Source: Candidatus Nitrosocaldaceae archaeon (GTDB lineage Archaea; Thermoproteota; Nitrososphaeria; Nitrososphaerales; Nitrosocaldaceae). From it: a stretch of DNA of 64,000 bases. Positions within the stretch are counted from its first letter, which is position 1, and each line of letters begins with the position of its first letter. Shown piece after piece: positions 20,393 through 29,823 of the stretch. The position numbers and the translations under genes were made by a program. The stretch is from contig BPGC01000003.1 of NCBI GenBank assembly GCA_026002835.1, positions 156,741 through 220,740 on the forward strand. The letters run 5' to 3'. A model generated the notes under the pieces. That model saw only the letters and a program-made list of their open reading frames with translations. It did not search any database and was not told the origin of the DNA.

Positions 20393-21943
20393 TTAGACTG
20401 ATACAGTCATAGTTCTGTTTGTATATCTGCTAATTATATCCTCTGGCAACTGTCCAAACAATTCTCTGCATAATCCTTTAAGATATCTCATTATAGCCCA
20501 TGTTCCAGCTTTTATAAGCATAGTCATGAATACCTTCATCATTGGTCCATAAGTTTTGTTTCTAACTATTATGGGTATTATATCATTTATTACTTGCAGA
20601 TTATGCTCCCAACATCTCCAGAACAATGTAAACTGTGCTTCGTTAAGATTAGCAAAATGCATTGAGTTCTTCTCACTAAAGTCTTGGTATAGTAATGGTG
20701 CTATCAATCCTTTCATCTTCCATGATGAGAGATCTTCAACCAGATCTATTGTATATTGTGTATCTTCAATAGTCTCATCTGGCCAACCTACAATCAATGT
20801 CAATGCAGGGAACCAGTAATTCTTATTCAATATCTTACATCCTTCTCTAACTACTTGGCCCCATTCTTCTGGTTGGAATGGTTTTGTCTTCATTCCTAAG
20901 TGTTTCTTAGCCAACCTTGGTGATACAGACTCTACACCAAGATTTGTTGCTAGCCAACGATCATTACTCATACCATTAATCCTAGACAATTCCTCTATAA
21001 GATCTGGAGCAGCAGCAACTGCAGATAATGTCATATGAGTAGTTCCTACAAATTTAGCGCCTAGCGACTTTAATCCAGACCATAACTCTACTAATGCATC
21101 CTTATTTGGAATAAAGTTCTTGTTTGTGCAGCCATATAATAACATCTCATCTGATTGTAGCCATATAGAATCAAATCCATAATCTAGATTTATCTTTGCT
21201 TCTCTTTGCAATCTTTCTAATGGAAAATCTTTCTTGCTTCTCTTGTTAACATCGCAAAAGTCGCAGCCTCTTCCACAGCCTCGCATAGCTTCAATTAATG
21301 AGTTTACAGTAGGTCCTTGGATCTCTGGTATATTATCTATACTTCTAACGAATGTATGGAGTAATGGTGGTATATCTCCTTTCTCAGCATCTTGGAATAG
21401 ATCTAATGCTACCTCATCTGCCTCACCAATAACTACAGTATCTATACCATGAATTCTCATCCTATCTGGCTTTGCTAACTCCCATGCTCCGTTTCCTCCT
21501 ACCAATACCTTGAAATTATACCTCTTCTTCAACTGTATTATCTTTGCGCACATCCTCTTGAACTTCATTGCTATGTATGATAATTTCTCTGGTGACATAG
21601 TAGTTGTTACTGGAGCCATGCCTAATGGATCCATCACATTTATCCCAACTACTTTAGTATCTTCTCCTATACATTTCTCTAGCATATCGGGATTTGCTAT
21701 GAAGATATCTTCTCTCTTATATCCTCGAAGTAATGCTCCTTCTACTCTCCTTAAACCGCATTGTGCTACCTTTGCTTCACCAGTATTCGGATCCGTTTCT
21801 ACTGGAGGACAGAATACTTTATCGAATACCCATTCTGGAACTAGTTCATATGGGCCACAGGCTATAAAACCATAAAGAAAGTTACCTCTATAATTTGTCA
21901 TAAGGCTACGATCAGCGGTTAATACTATCTTCTTCCCAGCCAT
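20393..21943 (-). CDS. B12-binding-domain radical SAM protein, possibly GDGT ring synthase-like
   Basis: The 516-residue protein has an N-terminal cobalamin-binding-like region (about 1-200, with TADRSLMTNYRGNFLYGFIACGP and KVVGINVMDPLG) and a radical SAM core whose CGRGCDFC (Cx3Cx2C) is near residue 226. The C-terminal ~80 residues are mostly helical. From memory, the opening VLTADRSLM and the architecture resemble archaeal GrsA/GrsB, radical SAM enzymes that form cyclopentane rings in tetraether lipids. This is a resemblance, not proof. A methyltransferase of the same class is the alternative. Monocistronic, convergent with the PEFG protein gene. Confidence 0.75.
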   Translation of the reverse strand: MAGKKIVLTADRSLMTNYRGNFLYGFIACGPYELVPEWVFDKVFCPPVETDPNTGEAKVAQCGLRRVEGALLRGYKREDIFIANPDMLEKCIGEDTKVVGINVMDPLGMAPVTTTMSPEKLSYIAMKFKRMCAKIIQLKKRYNFKVLVGGNGAWELAKPDRMRIHGIDTVVIGEADEVALDLFQDAEKGDIPPLLHTFVRSIDNIPEIQGPTVNSLIEAMRGCGRGCDFCDVNKRSKKDFPLERLQREAKINLDYGFDSIWLQSDEMLLYGCTNKNFIPNKDALVELWSGLKSLGAKFVGTTHMTLSAVAAAPDLIEELSRINGMSNDRWLATNLGVESVSPRLAKKHLGMKTKPFQPEEWGQVVREGCKILNKNYWFPALTLIVGWPDETIEDTQYTIDLVEDLSSWKMKGLIAPLLYQDFSEKNSMHFANLNEAQFTLFWRCWEHNLQVINDIIPIIVRNKTYGPMMKVFMTMLIKAGTWAIMRYLKGLCRELFGQLPEDIISRYTNRTMTVSV

Positions 21944-22011
21944 ATCTTTGAATAGATTGTTAGTCTTGATATAAAACTCTTTTTATACTTATTAGATATG
22001 GAAAGATATGA

Positions 22012-23088
22012 CTAGATAAAATGTCTTAACCGCTTCAAAGCAGCAAGTTTAGCATTTCTATCTATCTCCGAGCCTTCTATAGCTTCTTTAAGAATCTGTA
22101 TGTTCTTATCATACAACTTTCTATCTACTGGATAAGGAACGTTATCTTTTCCTCCGTGGGCAAATGTGAACCTTACTGGATCTCTCCATGATGGTTTTGA
22201 TCCATAGATGAGTTCTGCTATCAATGCTAATGCTCTTACTGTCTTTGCACCAACTCCATCAATTGCTATCAATTCTTCATAGTTTCTAGGATGAACATCA
22301 TATATCTTCTTGAATATACTCCAGTTCAATCTTCTAGGCATAGCATAAGCTTCTATTCCATAGATCCATCTATCAAGTGTGTTAGGCATTAACTTATATA
22401 TGCTAGAGATAGTATTATTAGGATTATCATTAGCTATATCTACGCTAATCTTTCTAGTTTCATCAGATTCTTTAGCGGTAAGATCTAATATATTATCTCT
22501 AATATCACTACTTATTATCCCACTCCTAGGTTCATTGACAAACTCTTTTACATTATTGGATAACCAATGATATCTTCTTGCCATCTTACTATTGATATCC
22601 ATTCCTTGTTGTATTACAGCCCATGAACCATCTTCACTTATTATGAAAGTGTGATGATACAATGAGTAATCATCTTGTAATAATGAATTATCTACTTTTG
22701 CTGCTAATTTACTGGCATAAACCATCTCTTCTCTCTTTTTATCACTAATATTGAGTTTATAACAGATATCTTCTATCTCATATATTGCATCTCTTCCTTT
22801 TCTTCCTTTCCCTCCTGCAATCATTATGCCAAGATCTTCATTCAATACTTGCTTTAATACTCCAGTAACTACAGTAGTTACTCCAGAAGAGTGCCAATCA
22901 TAGCCTAGAACACAGCCAAACGCTTGAAACCATAATGGATCTGATAATTTTGCTAGAAATCCATTATAACCTTCTTCATGAATTATTATCTTTGTTATAC
23001 AATATGATAACTCCTTCATCCTTTTAGTTAACCATGCTGGAGCTTTACCTCCATGTAATGGTAATTGTATAGTATCTTTTTTATGCAT
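22012..23088 (-). CDS. DUF763 family protein
   Basis: Recognised by its N-terminal signature (PLHGGKAPAWLTKRMKELS), SDPLWFQAFGCVLGYDWHSSGVTTVVTGVLKQ, SLYHHTFIISEDGSWAVIQQGMD and the closing ELIYGSKPSWRDPVRFTFAHGGKDNVPYPVDR. These mark DUF763, a family of 350-420 residue proteins in archaea and thermophilic bacteria with no established function. A helix-hairpin-helix-like stretch (ELIAIDGVGAKTVRALALIAEL, near residue 268) suggests contact with nucleic acid. Monocistronic. Confidence 0.85.
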   Translation of the reverse strand: MHKKDTIQLPLHGGKAPAWLTKRMKELSYCITKIIIHEEGYNGFLAKLSDPLWFQAFGCVLGYDWHSSGVTTVVTGVLKQVLNEDLGIMIAGGKGRKGRDAIYEIEDICYKLNISDKKREEMVYASKLAAKVDNSLLQDDYSLYHHTFIISEDGSWAVIQQGMDINSKMARRYHWLSNNVKEFVNEPRSGIISSDIRDNILDLTAKESDETRKISVDIANDNPNNTISSIYKLMPNTLDRWIYGIEAYAMPRRLNWSIFKKIYDVHPRNYEELIAIDGVGAKTVRALALIAELIYGSKPSWRDPVRFTFAHGGKDNVPYPVDRKLYDKNIQILKEAIEGSEIDRNAKLAALKRLRHFI

Positions 23089-23264
23089 ATATTTATTGAG
23101 AATAATTTATTATTTAAATTAATAAATGCTAGTCATAATGAGCATATAACATACCATAGGTAATTTATAATATGTAGGTTGAATTACATAACAACTGATA
23201 GATTTATTATGAAAGTCAATCTTCATATCAAATAAATGTTTAAACCAGACAGGTACTTCCTAAA

Positions 23265-23280
23265 TCTTTATATATTTAGT
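23265..23280 (+). promoter_or_regulatory. TATA-like promoter for the exported 189-residue protein
   Basis: TCTTTATATATTTAGT contains an archaeal TATA box centred about 25 bases upstream of the ATG at 23297. This spacing favours that codon over the ATG at 23282, with a leaderless transcript. Confidence 0.5.
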
Positions 23281-23296
23281 TATGTACTATTATTGC

Positions 23297-23863
23297 ATGA
23301 AGAAAGCGAAATATATGGTAATTGGGGTAATTGTACTTAGTATAATTACTGCCTTACCTATACAGAATGTAAAAGCAGATCATGGAAACGCAATAGTAGC
23401 AGATCCAGGAGTAGTTGCAATAGGAGGTAGTACTGATCTAAGTATTCATACAGATCCAGCTGTAACATTAGTTGCTATATCATCATGGACTGTTACAGAA
23501 GGTGGTGATGGTGGTTCAGAGGATATATGTGCATTAGACCATGATGGTGATAATATTCCAAGCGTTCCAACTGGGCCATTTGGTACGGGAGCAGTAGTAA
23601 CTTACACATATCCAGACGACTTTGTAGTTATTACAGATGATACAGCAGATGGAATTGGAGATGGTTGTGATACAGGAGCATCTGGTCAGTATATTACAGA
23701 AGCAACTGTAACAACAAGTATTGGCGCATTTAACTTTACTGATGATTGGGAAGTATCATTCTTAGTATTGCCAGAGAGCCCAATAGGAGCATTAGCAGTA
23801 ATCGGTAGTTCAATTGCAGCATTAGGAGCATTCTTTGCATTAAAGAGAAGAAGCATTGCATAA
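23297..23863 (+). CDS. Exported protein with PEF-CTERM-like C-terminal anchor
   Basis: A 189-residue protein with signal peptide (MKKAKYMVIGVIVLSIITALPIQNVKA), a ~130-residue Thr/Gly/Asp-rich extracellular region containing acidic turns (DHDGDNIPS, DDTADGIGDGCD) that may bind Ca, and a C-terminal LPESPIGALAVIGSSIAALGAFFALKRR tail. The tail is a Pro-Glu motif, hydrophobic helix and basic end resembling PEF/PEFG-CTERM anchors, though the Phe is absent. The frame starts at 23282, but the TATA spacing and the signal peptide favour ATG 23297. Probably a surface protein; function unknown. Confidence 0.75.
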   Translation: MKKAKYMVIGVIVLSIITALPIQNVKADHGNAIVADPGVVAIGGSTDLSIHTDPAVTLVAISSWTVTEGGDGGSEDICALDHDGDNIPSVPTGPFGTGAVVTYTYPDDFVVITDDTADGIGDGCDTGASGQYITEATVTTSIGAFNFTDDWEVSFLVLPESPIGALAVIGSSIAALGAFFALKRRSIA

Positions 23864-23893
23864 ACTCTTTTTTCATTTATATTTTTATATATT

Positions 23894-24208
23894 TTATATA
23901 ATGTATACATCTTCAAGTGTTATTATACCATTATCATTAACAATCTGTTTTATGTCTGGAAGTATTGGTTCTAATTTAGAATGCTCATCTATAATCTCAA
24001 TTAATAATGGAAGATCTAATGACAAGCCTAATATCTTCATGCTTGCTACTCCTCTAGCTCCATAACCATATATTCCTCTATATACAGTTGCACCTATAAT
24101 CTTATTATCCTTTAACAACTTGAATAATTGTTCTAATATAGGCTTACCTTCATACCTATCATTACCTCTAACCCTTATCCCTACTTTAAGCATCTTCCTT
24201 CTTACCAA
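23894..24208 (-). CDS. DUF190 family protein partner of CrcB
   Basis: A 104-residue P-II-like DUF190 protein: LKVGIRVRGNDRYEGKPILEQLFKLLKDNKIIGATVYRGIYGYGARG and PLLIEIIDEHSKLEPILPDIKQIVNDNGIITLEDV. Genes of this family often sit beside crcB and probably regulate or assist fluoride export. Its start overlaps the end of crcB by seven bases. A second in-frame ATG five codons in is possible. Confidence 0.85.
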   Translation of the reverse strand: MVRRKMLKVGIRVRGNDRYEGKPILEQLFKLLKDNKIIGATVYRGIYGYGARGVASMKILGLSLDLPLLIEIIDEHSKLEPILPDIKQIVNDNGIITLEDVYII

Positions 24209-24588
24209 GGCTTGCTCAGTATTATAGATGCTAATACTCTACCAATAAATATTCCTATTATAGATAAACCTACGTTAGATGCTATATTAAGTGCCATTAG
24301 ATAAAACTCTTTATCTTCAATCATATTTGCTGTCTCAAATGCAAATGCTGACATTGTTGTTAACGAACCACAAAATCCTATTGCTGTAAATAAGATATAT
24401 TTATTATCTAAACCATACAATTGAACTATAACCATAAATGCTCCTAGTATTATACTTCCTATTACATTAACGCTTAATACTCCAACTGGTAAAGATCCTA
24501 TAAACAGTCTTTGCGATATTATTGTGTATCTAATTATCGCTCCTAATGATGCTCCAGTAATGATGAATAATATATCACTCAATTGCAT
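24202..24588 (-). CDS. crcB: CrcB-type fluoride channel
   Basis: A small (128 residues) four-helix membrane protein that assembles as a dual-topology dimer to expel fluoride. The diagnostic motifs are GASLGAIIRY at the N-terminus, LPVGVLSVNVIGSIILGAFMV and GFCGSLTTMSAFAFE. Most archaea and bacteria have one or two copies. It is co-transcribed with the DUF190 gene downstream. The 43 bases between it and the divergent RHH gene are too few for a fluoride riboswitch, and I see none. Confidence 0.93.
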   Translation of the reverse strand: MQLSDILFIITGASLGAIIRYTIISQRLFIGSLPVGVLSVNVIGSIILGAFMVIVQLYGLDNKYILFTAIGFCGSLTTMSAFAFETANMIEDKEFYLMALNIASNVGLSIIGIFIGRVLASIILSKPW

Positions 24589-24631
24589 GAAGATATGGAC
24601 ATTTAAATATAATTAAAACATTATCTATATC

Positions 24632-25147
24632 ATGCCAAGTGAGGTAACTACATTTAGGATAGATAAAGATGTTATTGAAAGGCTAAAGAAAGAGGCCGAT
24701 GAGAAGGAGATCAGTCTAAATGCATTGATAAATCAGATATTGAGAAGATACATAGAATGGGAATTATATGAAAAGAAGTTAGGAATGATCTCTATACCAA
24801 AACAACTAGTTAAAGAGTTATGCAAATTATTGCCAGAAGAAGAGATCATTAGATTGGGAGAGAAGATGGGTAAGAATATGCTTGCTGATATAATTGTATT
24901 TATGAAAGGAAGGATAGATCAAGAGACATTCATCTCATGGCTTGATGCTAGGCTAAAACATTCTTCTCTAGAGGTTAACCATTGTTATGATGATAATAAC
25001 CATACAATAATAATCAAGCATGATCTAGGTGAGAAATGGTCTCTATACCATAAGATAGTATTTGAACTTATATTTCATGAACTACTTAATAAACATGTTG
25101 ATATAGAGTATAATGAGAATGTATTGAAATTATCATTCACATTATAA
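24632..25147 (+). CDS. Ribbon-helix-helix protein with ~120-residue C-terminal domain
   Basis: The first 45 residues form an RHH DNA-binding domain: EVTTFRIDKDVIERLKKEADEKEISLNALINQILRRYIEW. The remaining part is an alpha/beta region of unknown type (ELCKLLPEEEIIRLGEKMGK... ending HVDIEYNENVLKLSFTL), perhaps a ligand-sensing or oligomerisation domain. It is divergent from crcB with only 43 bases between, so it may regulate fluoride export, itself, or both. Its 3' end is seven bases from the convergent malate dehydrogenase. Confidence 0.75.
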   Translation: MPSEVTTFRIDKDVIERLKKEADEKEISLNALINQILRRYIEWELYEKKLGMISIPKQLVKELCKLLPEEEIIRLGEKMGKNMLADIIVFMKGRIDQETFISWLDARLKHSSLEVNHCYDDNNHTIIIKHDLGEKWSLYHKIVFELIFHELLNKHVDIEYNENVLKLSFTL

Positions 25148-25153
25148 AAATAA

Positions 25154-26068
25154 TTATAATGATAATGCATTTACTGCATTCTTTACGCTTTCTACACCTT
25201 TATCAAATATACTTCTCTCTTCTTCATCTAGATCGATCTCAATTATCTTATTAATTCCATCTCTTCCTATTACAGCTGGAACTCCTATACATATCCCATT
25301 AACATTATACTCTCCTTCCAGATATGCTGCTACTGGTATAACTTGTTTCCTATCCTTTATTATAGAATCTACCATCTTAGTTATAGCATTAGCTGGTGCA
25401 TATACCGTAGCTCCTTTCAGCCTAATAACTTCTGCAGCTACTTTCCTAGTATCTTCTACTAATGCTTTAGCTTCATCTTTATTCAAGAAGTTGGTTAATG
25501 GTATTCCAGATACAGATGAGTATCTTACTAATGGCAACATATTCTCTCCATGTTCTCCTATAACTAATGCTTGTATAGAATCTCTAGCAATATCTATCCT
25601 ATCTGCTATGAAACTTTTGAACCTTGAGAGATCTAGTAGATTTCCCATTCCCATGACTCTTTCTTTACTAAATCCTGTTACTTTATAAGTTACATATGTC
25701 ATAGGATCTAATGGATTTGTTACAGTTATGACAATGCTATCTTTGGCATACTCTTTAACTTTCTCAGCTACACTCTTAACTATAGACGAGTTTGTATTCA
25801 ATAGATCCATCCTAGTCATTCCTGGTTTCCTTCCAACTCCAGCTATTATAACAACTATATCAGAACCTTTCATATCTTCATAATTATTTGATCCTCTAAC
25901 CTTGGTATCTATGCCTCTCTCTGATAAAAGATGGTTTATATCCATAGCCTCGCCTTGAGGTAAACCTTCAACTATATCTAGCAACAATACCTCTTTATCT
26001 ACCTCTCTCATAGCTATCTGCAATGCTGCTGAACTTCCCACTTTTCCAGAACCTATTATGGTTATCAT
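25154..26068 (-). CDS. mdh: Malate dehydrogenase (LDH-like type)
   Basis: NAD-dependent interconversion of malate and oxaloacetate. The Rossmann motif is [12 protein letters not shown], the family marker [20 protein letters not shown] carries substrate Arg residues, [11 protein letters not shown] is conserved, and the catalytic HGE motif is in [14 protein letters not shown]. The active-site loop has Arg in place of the lactate-dehydrogenase Gln, favouring malate. The 304-residue length is typical of archaeal [LDH-like] MalDH. Monocistronic, divergent from aEF1A. Confidence 0.92.
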   Translation of the reverse strand: MITIIGSGKVGSSAALQIAMREVDKEVLLLDIVEGLPQGEAMDINHLLSERGIDTKVRGSNNYEDMKGSDIVVIIAGVGRKPGMTRMDLLNTNSSIVKSVAEKVKEYAKDSIVITVTNPLDPMTYVTYKVTGFSKERVMGMGNLLDLSRFKSFIADRIDIARDSIQALVIGEHGENMLPLVRYSSVSGIPLTNFLNKDEAKALVEDTRKVAAEVIRLKGATVYAPANAITKMVDSIIKDRKQVIPVAAYLEGEYNVNGICIGVPAVIGRDGINKIIEIDLDEEERSIFDKGVESVKNAVNALSL

Positions 26069-26161
26069 GCAATTGGCTACAGCCTAGCCTTACTTATAGT
26101 TTATTTCATGGAAATACTAAATAGAAATACAAATAAAGCCCTATAGGTTACTTTAATTGAT

Positions 26162-27487
26162 ATGAGTAGCAAGAAACCACACCTTAACTTGATAGTTACA
26201 GGACATGTAGATCATGGCAAGTCAACTATGGTAGGACATATACTCTATGAATTAGGAGCAATAGATAGTAGAACTATAGAAGAGTATGCTAAAGAGTCAG
26301 AGAAGACTGGTAAAGGAGATACATTCAAGTTCGCATGGGTTCTTGATAGGTTAAAAGAAGAGAGAGAAAGAGGTGTTACTATTGATCTCGCATTCCAAAA
26401 GTTCGAGACCAATAAATACTTCTTCACTCTAATAGATGCGCCTGGACATAGAGACTTTGTAAAGAATATGATTACTGGAGCATCAGAAGCAGATGCTGCT
26501 ATATTAGTAGTATCTGCAAAGAAAGGAGAGACTGAATCAGCAGTAGAACCAGGAGGACAGGCTAGAGAGCATGCTTTCTTATTAAAGACTTTAGGAGTTA
26601 ATCAACTGATAGTAGCGATAAATAAGATGGATGATCAAACCGTTAACTATAGTGAAGAGAGGTATAAAGAAGCAAAAGCTATGGTAGAGAGTTTATTAAA
26701 GCCTATTGGTTATAACGTTAGCAAGATACCATTCATTCCAACATCTGGTTGGAAAGGAGATAATTTAGTTAAAAGATCGGAGAATATGCCATGGTATAAA
26801 GGACCTACTTTATTAGAAGCATTAGATGCGTTAGAAGAGCCTCCAAAGCCCATAGACAAACCATTAAGATTACCAATACAAGATGTTTATACTATAACTG
26901 GAGTTGGAACAGTTCCAGTAGGAAGAATAGAGACTGGTAAGATGAAGGTAGGAGATAAAGTAATAGTAATGCCATCTGGAGCAGTAGGAGAAGTTAAGAG
27001 TATAGAGACCCATCATACACCAATACAAGAAGCTATAGCTGGAGATAACATAGGCTTTAACTTGAGAGGAGTTGATAAGAAGAGCATAAAGAGAGGAGAT
27101 GTAGTAGGGCATGTAGATAACCCTCCGACAGTAGCAAGAGAGTTCCAAGCACAGATAATAGTAATTTTCCATCCAACTGCAATTGCACCAGGTTATACAC
27201 CAGTCTTACATGCACATACAGCACAGACAGCTGCTACTATAACTGAGTTCGTAGCAAAGATCGATCCTAGAACTGGACAAGCAGTTGAACAGAATCCAAA
27301 GTTCTTGAAGAATGGGGATGCAGCAATAGTAAAGATAAGACCAGTAAAGCCTTTGTGTATTGAAAAGTTCAAAGAGTTCCCAGAGTTAGGAAGGTTTGCA
27401 TTGAGAGATATGGGTACTACTATAGCAGCAGGAGTTGTGCAAGAGATAACAGAAAAGTATACTCTAGAGAAAGCAACTGCAAAGTAA
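26162..27487 (+). CDS. tef1: Translation elongation factor aEF1A
   Basis: The GTPase that delivers aminoacyl-tRNA to the ribosome. Motifs are GHVDHGKST (G1), the RGVTID switch I region, DAPGH (G3), NKMD (G4) and the C-terminal domain II/III sequences ([21 protein letters not shown]). At 441 residues it is full length. It starts with ATG after an A-rich 90-base leader region and is followed 11 bases later by rps10, the conserved archaeal pairing. Confidence 0.97.
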   Translation: MSSKKPHLNLIVTGHVDHGKSTMVGHILYELGAIDSRTIEEYAKESEKTGKGDTFKFAWVLDRLKEERERGVTIDLAFQKFETNKYFFTLIDAPGHRDFVKNMITGASEADAAILVVSAKKGETESAVEPGGQAREHAFLLKTLGVNQLIVAINKMDDQTVNYSEERYKEAKAMVESLLKPIGYNVSKIPFIPTSGWKGDNLVKRSENMPWYKGPTLLEALDALEEPPKPIDKPLRLPIQDVYTITGVGTVPVGRIETGKMKVGDKVIVMPSGAVGEVKSIETHHTPIQEAIAGDNIGFNLRGVDKKSIKRGDVVGHVDNPPTVAREFQAQIIVIFHPTAIAPGYTPVLHAHTAQTAATITEFVAKIDPRTGQAVEQNPKFLKNGDAAIVKIRPVKPLCIEKFKEFPELGRFALRDMGTTIAAGVVQEITEKYTLEKATAK

Positions 27488-27497
27488 GTGAAGTAGC

Positions 27498-27806
27498 ATG
27501 GTTCAGAAAGCAAGGGTAAAGCTGACAAGCACAGATCTAAAGAAACTAGATGAGGTTTGTGAAGAGATATTGATGATAGGAGAGAAGACTGGAGTAAAGT
27601 TGAGAGGTCCGCAACCGTTACCTACAAAAAGGTTGCGTGTAGTTACTAGAAAGTCTCCTTGTGGTAATGGCACAGAGACATGGGATAAATGGGAGATGCG
27701 AGTACATAGAAGAGTAATAGATCTAAGTGCTGATGATAGAGCTATGAAGCAACTAATGAGGCTAAAAGTACCTAATGAGGTATATATAGAAGTATCATTA
27801 AAATAG
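27498..27806 (+). CDS. rps10: Ribosomal protein S10 (uS10)
   Basis: A 102-residue small-subunit protein: KLTSTDLKKLDEVCEEI, then GVKLRGPQPLPTKRLRVVTRKSPCGNGTETWDKWEMRVHRRVIDL and EVYIEVSLK. All are standard archaeal S10 landmarks. It is co-transcribed with the aEF1A gene immediately upstream and followed at 27868 by rpoP. Confidence 0.96.
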   Translation: MVQKARVKLTSTDLKKLDEVCEEILMIGEKTGVKLRGPQPLPTKRLRVVTRKSPCGNGTETWDKWEMRVHRRVIDLSADDRAMKQLMRLKVPNEVYIEVSLK

Positions 27807-27867
27807 ATCTTCTAACCTTTTTATATTTTAGTATAAGAATAAATGAGAGTATTCATTATAATCTTGT

Positions 27868-28026
27868 ATGAGCGAGGAGAATATAGTCTATTATGAATGT
27901 GTCAAATGTGGTACTATAACAAACTCTGAAGAGTTGAGCAAGTTACCAGAGATAAAATGTATCTGTGGTTTTAGAGTATTCAAGAAGACTAGACCTAGAA
28001 TAGTAAAGCAGTTAAAAGCTATATAA
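27868..28026 (+). CDS. rpoP: RNA polymerase subunit P (Rpo12)
   Basis: A 52-residue zinc protein, too short for most ORF lists: MSEENIVYYECVKCGTI...EIKCICGFRVFKKTRPRIVKQLKAI. CxxC at residues 11-14 with CxC near 32-34 plus the KTRP(R)xxKxxxAI tail are the RpoP/Rpb12 signature. It follows rps10 in the same direction by 61 bases and precedes the cyclase gene by 18 bases. Start and stop are unambiguous. Confidence 0.9.
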   Translation: MSEENIVYYECVKCGTITNSEELSKLPEIKCICGFRVFKKTRPRIVKQLKAI

Positions 28027-28044
28027 CATAATTATAGTAATATT

Positions 28045-28965
28045 ATGGCAAAGGATTCGTTTCTATTCTATATTGGTGATGAGGAGAAGCGCTATAGGAT
28101 CAGATTAGATCCTAGCAGATATACTGAGAAGTATAAAGATGGGAAAAAGTATTATTACGATAAAGTTACAAAGACAATCATACCAGAAGATGTATTTAAG
28201 ATAATGTTCGATGAGTTAATAACACAACCTATAAAGAAACCTAACATTACATTTGATGAATTATATACCATTCTATTACAAGTTAGAGAAAGGATACGAA
28301 AGACGTTATATCAAGGCTTTGAACTAGATGAGGCTATCATGCCATCTGAGGATTTTTTGAAGGATAATATCAATAAGAATATGAGGATGATCATATTATA
28401 TGTTGATATAGTAGGCTCTACTAAATTATCACAAACTTTAAGTCCAGATAAATTAGCAACATTGATCAAGATCTTTGCTCAAGAGATGTCTTATCTAGTA
28501 TCTGCGTATAATGGCTATATCCTAAAATATGCTGGGGATTCAGTTATAGCATTCTTTCCTATACAAAGCGATCCATCATCTATAGCTAGAGATGCAGTCA
28601 ATTGTGCTAGATCTATGGTAAATATCGTTAGATATGCTATAAATCCAGTTATAACTCAACATGATTATCCAGAGATCCAGATAAAGATAGGAATGGATTT
28701 AGGAGAGAATCAGATTGTTAGCATAGGCAAAAATCTGGATATAATTGGCTATACTATGAGTATAGCAGCAAAGATAGTAGAGTTTGCTAAAGCATGGAGA
28801 ATAATAATAGGTAAATGGGTTTATGACGCTTTAGATGATGATATGAAGAGATTATTCAAAAAAGCAAAGATAAGCAAGAATCTCTGGAATTATAGAGATA
28901 GCAAAGAGGGTAAGTACTATCCTTTATATATATTAGAGAAGAGGATAGTAGCAAGAAGACTCTAG
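28045..28965 (+). CDS. Class III adenylate/guanylate cyclase domain protein
   Basis: A 306-residue soluble protein: an N-terminal ~105-residue region with no recognised domain, then a class III nucleotidyl cyclase domain. Both metal-binding Asp are present, in ILYVDIVGSTKL (about residue 118) and KYAGDSVIAFF (about 165). The later GYTMSIAAKI region corresponds to the nucleotide-binding helix. It would make cAMP or cGMP from NTP. No membrane segment or sensor domain is evident. It starts 18 bases after rpoP and precedes rpl32e by 37 bases, an unexpected place for a signalling enzyme. Confidence 0.85.
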   Translation: MAKDSFLFYIGDEEKRYRIRLDPSRYTEKYKDGKKYYYDKVTKTIIPEDVFKIMFDELITQPIKKPNITFDELYTILLQVRERIRKTLYQGFELDEAIMPSEDFLKDNINKNMRMIILYVDIVGSTKLSQTLSPDKLATLIKIFAQEMSYLVSAYNGYILKYAGDSVIAFFPIQSDPSSIARDAVNCARSMVNIVRYAINPVITQHDYPEIQIKIGMDLGENQIVSIGKNLDIIGYTMSIAAKIVEFAKAWRIIIGKWVYDALDDDMKRLFKKAKISKNLWNYRDSKEGKYYPLYILEKRIVARRL

Positions 28966-29002
28966 AAAGATATTTATTATTTATCTAATATACTGCTCAA
29001 GT

Positions 29003-29380
29003 ATGAGTACTGATATCAAAGAACTCTTGAAGTTAAGAGAAGAGATCAAGTCTAAGAAGCCAGAGTTTGTAGCATGTGAGAGTTGGAGGTATAAACGTGT
29101 TAAAGAGAGTTGGAGGAAACCTAGAGGTATAGATAATAGGATGAGAAGAAGGTTAAAAGGATGGCCAAAGTTGGTAAAGATAGGTTATGGTTCTCCTAGA
29201 GTTACTAGATATCTCCATCCTTCTGGTTATAATGATGTCCTAGTTTATAATGTTGACGATCTACTTAAATTAGATAAGACTAGAGATGCTGCTAGAATTG
29301 GGGCTAGTGTTGGTAGGAGGAAGAGGATACAAATATTAAAGAAGGCTAAAGAACTTAATATCAAGGTGTTAAATCCATAG
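29003..29380 (+). CDS. rpl32e: Ribosomal protein L32e (eL32)
   Basis: A 125-residue protein with the eL32 core FVACESWRYKRVKESWRKPRGIDNRMRRRLKGWPKLVKIGYGSPRVTRYLHPSGYNDVLV and a C-terminal basic helix. It is a large-subunit protein of archaea and eukaryotes. It lies eight bases upstream of rpl19e, as in other archaeal operons, and behind its own AT-rich leader. Confidence 0.96.
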   Translation: MSTDIKELLKLREEIKSKKPEFVACESWRYKRVKESWRKPRGIDNRMRRRLKGWPKLVKIGYGSPRVTRYLHPSGYNDVLVYNVDDLLKLDKTRDAARIGASVGRRKRIQILKKAKELNIKVLNP

Positions 29381-29388
29381 GTGATAAT

Positions 29389-29823
29389 ATGCCAGTAAAC
29401 CTAAGAAAGAAGAGAGAATTAGCAGCAAGAACGTTAGGAGTAGGGATAGAAAGGATAAAGTTTGATCCAAACTATCTAGATGATATAGCAGATGCTATAA
29501 CTAGAGAAGATATAAGAAGTTTAGTTACTGCAAGAACCATATTAGTTAAGAAGAAAGAAGGCACTTCTAGAGGAAGGTTTAGAATTAAGCACGAAAAGGC
29601 AAAGAAGAGAGGAAGAGGAAAGGGTAGTATGGAAGGTAAGAAGACCGCTAGAACTGGTAAGAAAGAGGCATGGGTTAGGAAAGTAAGAACATTAAGGAAG
29701 CATCTAAAGATTATGAAGGATAGAAACGAGATCGATAAAGATAAAGCAAAATTATTGTATAGAAGGATAAAAGGAGGACAAGTTAGATCTGTAGCACACC
29801 TTAGAGAACTTGCCAAAGATTAG
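29389..29823 (+). CDS. rpl19e: Ribosomal protein L19e (eL19)
   Basis: A 144-residue basic protein: LRKKRELAARTLGVGIERIKFDP, DIADAITREDIRSLV, then the Lys/Arg/Gly-rich segment and WVRKVRTLRKHLKIMKDRNEI...YRRIKGGQVRSVAHLREL, diagnostic of eL19. A GGTGAT Shine-Dalgarno-like element lies six bases before the ATG (29381-29386). The stop overlaps the convergent ogt stop by four bases. Confidence 0.96.
   Translation: MPVNLRKKRELAARTLGVGIERIKFDPNYLDDIADAITREDIRSLVTARTILVKKKEGTSRGRFRIKHEKAKKRGRGKGSMEGKKTARTGKKEAWVRKVRTLRKHLKIMKDRNEIDKDKAKLLYRRIKGGQVRSVAHLRELAKD

Noticed and set aside
24589..24631. Possible fluoride riboswitch in front of crcB
   Set aside because: The gap to the divergent gene is only 43 bases and no aptamer-like stem is visible.
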